Assembly (NCBI GenBank): GCA_017449935.1
Contig: JAFSYP010000101.1
Span: forward strand, 1-64,000
Direction: 5' to 3'
DNA length: 64,000 bases
DNA from: Clostridia bacterium
GTDB taxonomy: Bacteria > Bacillota > Clostridia > Oscillospirales > Acutalibacteraceae
Position 1 is the stretch's first letter. Each line of letters begins with the position of its first letter. Positions 60,760 through 64,000 of the stretch are shown here, in pieces. The notes under the pieces were generated by a model that saw nothing but the letters and a program-made list of their open reading frames with translations, did no database searches and was not told where the DNA came from. A program made the translations under genes and the position numbers.

Positions 60760-61647
60760 ATGAAATACGCATCCATCATCATGGGACACATTTCCCTTGA
60801 CTATAACACGGACCATCTCGACAATACGGTCGAAGTGATCGGCGGCGCCGTCACATTTTCCTCCGCGTCGGCCTATGCGCTCGGACACCGCGTCGCGGCG
60901 TTTACGAAAGTCGCGCCCGCCGACCGTAACCGTTTGTCCGGTCTTGTGATCCCGCGCGAGGATATTTTCTGCCTGCCGGCGGATTCCTCGACCGTCATGA
61001 AAAACAAATACTTCACCGCGGACAAGGAACGCCGCACATGCGAGAACGTCAGCGTCGGCACGCCGTTTACCGTCGACGATATTCCCGACCTCGATGCGGA
61101 TATTTTTCATTTTGCCGGACTGATCTACGGCGACTTCAACAACGAGATGATCCGAAAGGCTGCTGAACGGTACGACGTTGCGGTCGATGTGCAGACGCTT
61201 TTGCGCCATCGCCGCAGCGACGGCAGCATGTACTTTGAAGACTGGGCGGACAAAGAGGAAATGCTCCCCTATATCCGCTATCTGAAAACCGACGCGGCCG
61301 AGGCGGAGATCCTGACCGGGACCGACGACCGAAAGAAAGCCGCGCAGATGCTGTTCGACTGGGGCGCGAAGGAGATCCTTATCACGCACAACACGGAAGT
61401 GCTCGCGTTTGACGGCAAGGATTTTTATACATGTCCGATCCGCGCGCGCAATCTCTCCGGTCGGACCGGCCGCGGCGACACGACTTTTGCAGCGTATTAT
61501 TGCGAACGTCTTTCGCAGGACGTCCCGACGGCGCTGCTGTACGCCACGGCGACCGTTTCCGCAAAGATGGAGAAGCCCGGTCCCTTCCGCGGCACGAGAA
61601 AGGACGTCGACGCGTATATTGACGAAGTATACCCGGAGTACAGGTGA
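60760..61647 (+). CDS. PfkB-family carbohydrate kinase of unknown substrate
   Basis: 295 aa. An N-terminal sugar-binding region (IIMGHISLDYNTDH, VIGGAVTFSSASAYALGH) and the PfkB C-terminal signature SGRTGRGDTTFAAYY with the catalytic Asp. It is clearly different from the IolC of the same operon. AAGAAGGA suits ATG 60760 (nine bases); ATG 60754, overlapping the iolJ stop, is an alternative. The context suggests it handles an inositol-related or other sugar acid; the substrate cannot be assigned. Confidence 0.82.
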   Translation: MKYASIIMGHISLDYNTDHLDNTVEVIGGAVTFSSASAYALGHRVAAFTKVAPADRNRLSGLVIPREDIFCLPADSSTVMKNKYFTADKERRTCENVSVGTPFTVDDIPDLDADIFHFAGLIYGDFNNEMIRKAAERYDVAVDVQTLLRHRRSDGSMYFEDWADKEEMLPYIRYLKTDAAEAEILTGTDDRKKAAQMLFDWGAKEILITHNTEVLAFDGKDFYTCPIRARNLSGRTGRGDTTFAAYYCERLSQDVPTALLYATATVSAKMEKPGPFRGTRKDVDAYIDEVYPEYR

Positions 61648-61648
61648 T

Positions 61649-62182
61649 ATGAATTACCCGATCGAGATCATTCGCTCCGACCGTACGACGGTCGCGCTGG
61701 AGATCACAAAAGAGCTGACCGTGCGGATCCGCGCGCCGAAAGGCGTGCCGGACGCGGAGCTTTACGCGATCGCCGAAAAACACGCGCAGTGGATCGAAAA
61801 ACATATGGAAGTGATGCGCCGGAAGAATTCGGCGCGCACCGCGTACGAATTGACCGAGGAGGACGCCGAACGGCTAAAGTCGCTTGCGCGAAAGGTCATT
61901 CCGCCGAAGGTCGAGCATTACGCAAAGCTCATGGGCGTCAAGCCGAAAAGCGTCCGGATCACCTCGGCGCATTCGCGCTTCGGCAGCTGCAGCGCGCAGA
62001 ACGGTCTTTGTTTTTCGTATATTCTTATGCGCTATCCGGAGGAAGCGATCGACTACGTCGTCGTACACGAACTGGCACACATCAAGCATCACAATCACAG
62101 CCGCTCTTTCTATGCGTTTATCGGTAAATTCATGCCGGATTATAAGCGGCGCGAGACGATGCTCAGGGAGGATCAGTATTGA
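61649..62182 (+). CDS. YgjP/DUF45-like zinc metallopeptidase
   Basis: 177 aa with YgjP/WLM layout. The N-terminal beta region (YPIEIIRSDRTTVALEI...LTVRIRAPKGV) and AHSRFGSCSAQNGLCFSYILMRYPEEAIDYVVVHELAHIKHHNHSRSFYAFI carry the HExxH zinc motif (HELAH) and a third His in NHS. The substrate is unknown; relatives include SprT-type and wss-type proteases. AGGTGAT lies next to the ATG. Two bases separate it from the kinase, so it is in the iol transcript, though function is probably unrelated. Confidence 0.85.
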   Translation: MNYPIEIIRSDRTTVALEITKELTVRIRAPKGVPDAELYAIAEKHAQWIEKHMEVMRRKNSARTAYELTEEDAERLKSLARKVIPPKVEHYAKLMGVKPKSVRITSAHSRFGSCSAQNGLCFSYILMRYPEEAIDYVVVHELAHIKHHNHSRSFYAFIGKFMPDYKRRETMLREDQY

Positions 62183-62826
62183 CAATGCGGTATCAATTTG
62201 CGATATTTGATATGGACGGAACTCTGGTCGATTCCATGAAATACTGGGATACGGTCTGTACGGAGTTTTTGCAGGCGCTTGGAATACACGACGAAAGCGT
62301 TTTCGATATACTGAAACCCATGACGGTCGAGCAGACCGCCGATTATCTCAAAGAGAATTTCGGCTGTCCGCTGTCGGCAGCTCAAATGTCGGAAAAGATG
62401 TGCGGCATCATGCGCGAGCATTACCGGCACGACGTGCAGGCAAAAAGCGGCGCTTCGGCGTTTTTGCAGACTCTGCGCGAGAACGGCGTGCGCATGTGCG
62501 TCGCGTCCTCGTCTCCGGTCGACCTTGTGGAGCTGTGTCTGCGGTCGGTCGGTCTGTACGAATATTTTGAGTTTATTGTTTCCGCAGAGACGGTCGGCAT
62601 AGGAAAGACCGATCCGGATATTTATTGGTACGCCTCGGACAAGCTGGGCTCGATGCCTGAGGACACGATCGTGTTTGAGGATGCGCTCGGCGCCGGCCTG
62701 ACCGCCAAACGCGCAGGGTTTGCCGTCGCCGCGGTCTATGATGAAACAAGCGCCGCGGAATGGACGGAATTCTGTACGATCGCGGACTATTCCGTCTCCG
62801 ATTGGCGCACCGCGCAGATCGACTAA
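62179..62826 (+). CDS. HAD-superfamily phosphatase
   Basis: 215 aa, beta-phosphoglucomutase/CbbY-like HAD hydrolase: FAIFDMDGTLVDS (nucleophile and acid Asp), CVASSSPVDLVEL (motif II), GKTDPDIYWYA (motif III Lys) and VFEDALGAGLTAKRAG (motif IV). Substrate unknown, perhaps a sugar phosphate. The start is either TTG 62179 (GGAGG seven bases upstream, overlapping the previous stop) or ATG 62185. Last gene before the MITE-like element. Confidence 0.87.
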   Translation: MTMRYQFAIFDMDGTLVDSMKYWDTVCTEFLQALGIHDESVFDILKPMTVEQTADYLKENFGCPLSAAQMSEKMCGIMREHYRHDVQAKSGASAFLQTLRENGVRMCVASSSPVDLVELCLRSVGLYEYFEFIVSAETVGIGKTDPDIYWYASDKLGSMPEDTIVFEDALGAGLTAKRAGFAVAAVYDETSAAEWTEFCTIADYSVSDWRTAQID

Positions 62827-62843
62827 TCCTCAATTTAGAATAA

Positions 62844-63006
62844 AGGCAACACCGCACAATTCGCGATGCACGCCTTGCTCGAATCTTATTCCGTCATGCT
62901 GCACAATAATCTCTTGACTTGCGTCAGCAAGCCTTCGAGCTTTTTGTACAACCTGACGAAAAATCTTGCTTCGCAATCCGCACACCGGAATTGTGCGGTA
63001 TTGCCT
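62844..63006. mobile_element. 163-bp MITE-like element with 19-bp terminal inverted repeats
   Basis: The left end (62844-62862) and right end (62988-63006) are inverted repeats matching at 18 of 19 positions (AGGCAAC/TACCGCACAATTC). The 7-base direct repeat AGAATAA flanks both sides (62837-62843 and 63007-63013), as expected for a target-site duplication. The interior codes for nothing supported. Size, termini and duplication fit a non-autonomous miniature element mobilised by a transposase encoded elsewhere. Confidence 0.8.
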
Positions 63007-63011
63007 AGAAT

Positions 63012-63053
63012 AACGACGCAGAAAAGCATCCTGTTCCGCTTTTTTGCGTCGTT
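63012..63053. terminator. Hairpin between the MITE and the pseudouridine synthase gene
   Basis: Arms 63012-63026 and 63039-63053 pair over 15 positions with one G-T wobble around a 12-base loop. It is 11 bases past the stop of the minus-strand rsuA-family gene. The T runs are within the arms, so it may act in both directions. Confidence 0.65.
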
Positions 63054-63063
63054 GTTATATCTT

Positions 63064-63771
63064 TTATTCTGTCATGGTGTCCAGCTCGTCTTTTCGCAAA
63101 AGACGCGACCCCCCGGGCGGCAGCTGCGGATCGAGCGAAACGCCGCCGATCGACTCGCGGTGCAGCTCGACGACCTGATTGCCGAGAGAAGCAAACATCC
63201 GTTTGACCTGATGATACCTACCCTCGCGCAGCGTCACGCGTACGCACCGCGGATCGTCGGTCTGCTCGAGCTTTGCGGACAGGCACTGCGTCCCGTCGCC
63301 CAGCAGCAGCCCTTGCGAAAAACGATCGGCATATTCCTCCCCCGCCGGATCGCGAAGCGTCACGCGGTAAACCTTTTCAACGTGTTTCTTCGGCGACAGG
63401 ATACGATGCGCAAAATCGCCGTCGTCTGTGATGAGCACAAAACCGGTCGTATCGCGGTCCAACCGGCCGGCCGGAAACAGTCCGTTTCGGCGGTAATCCT
63501 CAGGCAGAAGGTCGAGCACCGTCCTGTCACCCGGCGCGACCGATACGCTGACGACTTCCTTCGGCTTGTGGAGCATGATGTAGATATGCTTGTCGGCAGC
63601 GAGGATCTCCCCGCGAAAGGAAACCGAATCGCCGTCCTGCACATATGCCGACGGATCTGTCACGGTCCGATCGCCGATACGCACCGCGCCCTCGCGCACG
63701 AATGCTTTGATCTCCTTGCGGCTGTACGGCGTGCGATCCGCCAGCCATTTATCGAGTCTTTCCCGATTCAT
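63064..63771 (-). CDS. RsuA/RluB-family pseudouridine synthase
   Basis: 235 aa. An N-terminal S4 domain (RLDKWLADRTPYSRKEIKAFVREGAVRIG) is followed by the synthase domain with the catalytic motif PAGRLDRDTTGFVLITDDG, then HVEKVYRVTL and REGRYHQVKRMFASLGN. It converts a uridine in 16S or 23S rRNA to pseudouridine; length and motifs suggest RsuA (16S). Its ATG overlaps the stop of the upstream gene (ATGA), so both are translated together. Confidence 0.92.
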   Translation of the reverse strand: MNRERLDKWLADRTPYSRKEIKAFVREGAVRIGDRTVTDPSAYVQDGDSVSFRGEILAADKHIYIMLHKPKEVVSVSVAPGDRTVLDLLPEDYRRNGLFPAGRLDRDTTGFVLITDDGDFAHRILSPKKHVEKVYRVTLRDPAGEEYADRFSQGLLLGDGTQCLSAKLEQTDDPRCVRVTLREGRYHQVKRMFASLGNQVVELHRESIGGVSLDPQLPPGGSRLLRKDELDTMTE

Positions 63772-64000
63772 ACAAACAGCATGGATACGATCCGTCCGAA
63801 AACGGAAAGAACGGACTGCACTGTTTTTGTAAAGACGGACATCTGCGGCGTCGGATCTTCGCGCACGCGCAGCGCGACCGAACCGGCGTCGATACGCACG
63901 CTCTCCCCGTTCTCCACGGCATAGCTCTCTGTTGTTATGGCGTCTTTGCCGAAATGCAGCACGCTGTAAACCGGATTCTTCTGCGGGTAGGCGTAGTCCG
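63768..64000 (-). CDS. Hypothetical protein C-terminus, 5' partial
   Basis: The frame is open to the window edge, so only the last ~77 residues are present. They form a beta-rich stretch (VLHFGKDAITTESYAVENGESVRIDAGSVALRV) followed by a hydrophobic C-terminal tail (SVLSVFGRIVSMLFV) resembling the membrane anchor or amphipathic end of low-molecular-weight PBPs such as DacF. That comparison is weak. The stop overlaps the start of the pseudouridine synthase gene. Confidence 0.5.
   Translation of the reverse strand, partial: DYAYPQKNPVYSVLHFGKDAITTESYAVENGESVRIDAGSVALRVREDPTPQMSVFTKTVQSVLSVFGRIVSMLFV

Noticed and set aside
62866-63924. A 352-codon plus-strand open frame across the MITE and opposite the pseudouridine synthase
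   Set aside because: It begins inside the inverted-repeat element and continues antisense to a conserved gene; no family match or ribosome binding site.

Overview
The window looks like a chromosomal segment of a GC-rich, spore-forming-lineage member of the Clostridia. The evidence is a Gram-positive PolC replicase, an adjacent spoIIGA-sigE pair behind a Spo0A-type promoter, a SpoIIM-like protein, strong GGAGG ribosome binding sites, sigma-A promoters with 17-bp spacers, and threonine-rich linkers in secreted cell-wall enzymes. Those linkers are typical of Oscillospirales/Ruminococcus-like bacteria. The order-level placement is inference.

Layout. 1-0.7 kb: 5'-truncated phage-type replication protein. 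0.7-9.9 kb (minus): M20 peptidase; metallophosphoesterase-GtrA-polC unit; NfeD-stomatin pair. 10-15.8 kb (plus): class A PBP, ruvX, VanZ-like protein, Amidase_3 enzyme and radA, then a XerC/D-like recombinase convergent with SpoIIM. 17.6-23.2 kb (minus): five-gene unit obg-mrnC-yitT-GH27-aminotransferase ending at a hairpin. 23.4-25.5 kb: MFS transporter convergent with a membrane protein. 25.7-34.5 kb (plus): CdaR/PucR-like regulator, ftsE, ftsX, three tandem coiled-coil LytM (M23) hydrolases and an S41-family protein that lacks both catalytic residues, bounded by one promoter and one terminator. 34.5-40 kb (minus): S4-domain protein, AT-rich orphan gene, tRNA-Pro, phosphohexomutase, cyclophilin and a zinc-ribbon membrane sensor-like protein. 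40.1-47.7 kb: spoIIGA-sigE, DEDDh exonuclease, GHL10 lipoprotein, a 997-residue composite amidase and an antisense-overlapping membrane protein. 47.8-50.4 kb: dTDP-rhamnose genes rfbA, rfbC, rfbD without rfbB. 50.5-52.5 kb: small winged-helix protein, CarD-like regulator and acyltransferase 3. 52.6-62.8 kb: myo-inositol catabolic operon iolC-B-D-E-A-G-J plus an extra PfkB-type kinase, a YgjP-like metallopeptidase and a HAD phosphatase. 62.8-64 kb: a 163-bp MITE-like element, an RsuA-family pseudouridine synthase and the tail of another gene.

The inositol genes appear to form a complete route from myo-inositol to DHAP, acetyl-CoA and CO2. IolG oxidises, IolE dehydrates, IolD opens the ring, IolB isomerises, IolC phosphorylates, IolJ cleaves and IolA forms acetyl-CoA. 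No transporter or dedicated repressor is visible with them.

The most unusual region is 25.7-34.5 kb. FtsEX is the membrane ABC module that controls division peptidoglycan hydrolases in other bacteria. Here it is apparently co-transcribed with three paralogous candidate hydrolases, a probable pseudoprotease and a diacid-regulator-like protein. The spoIIG promoter, with a 21-bp spacer and a perfect 0A box, and the 163-bp inverted-repeat element with a 7-bp target duplication are also well supported by the sequence. No rRNA, CRISPR array or complete insertion sequence was seen.
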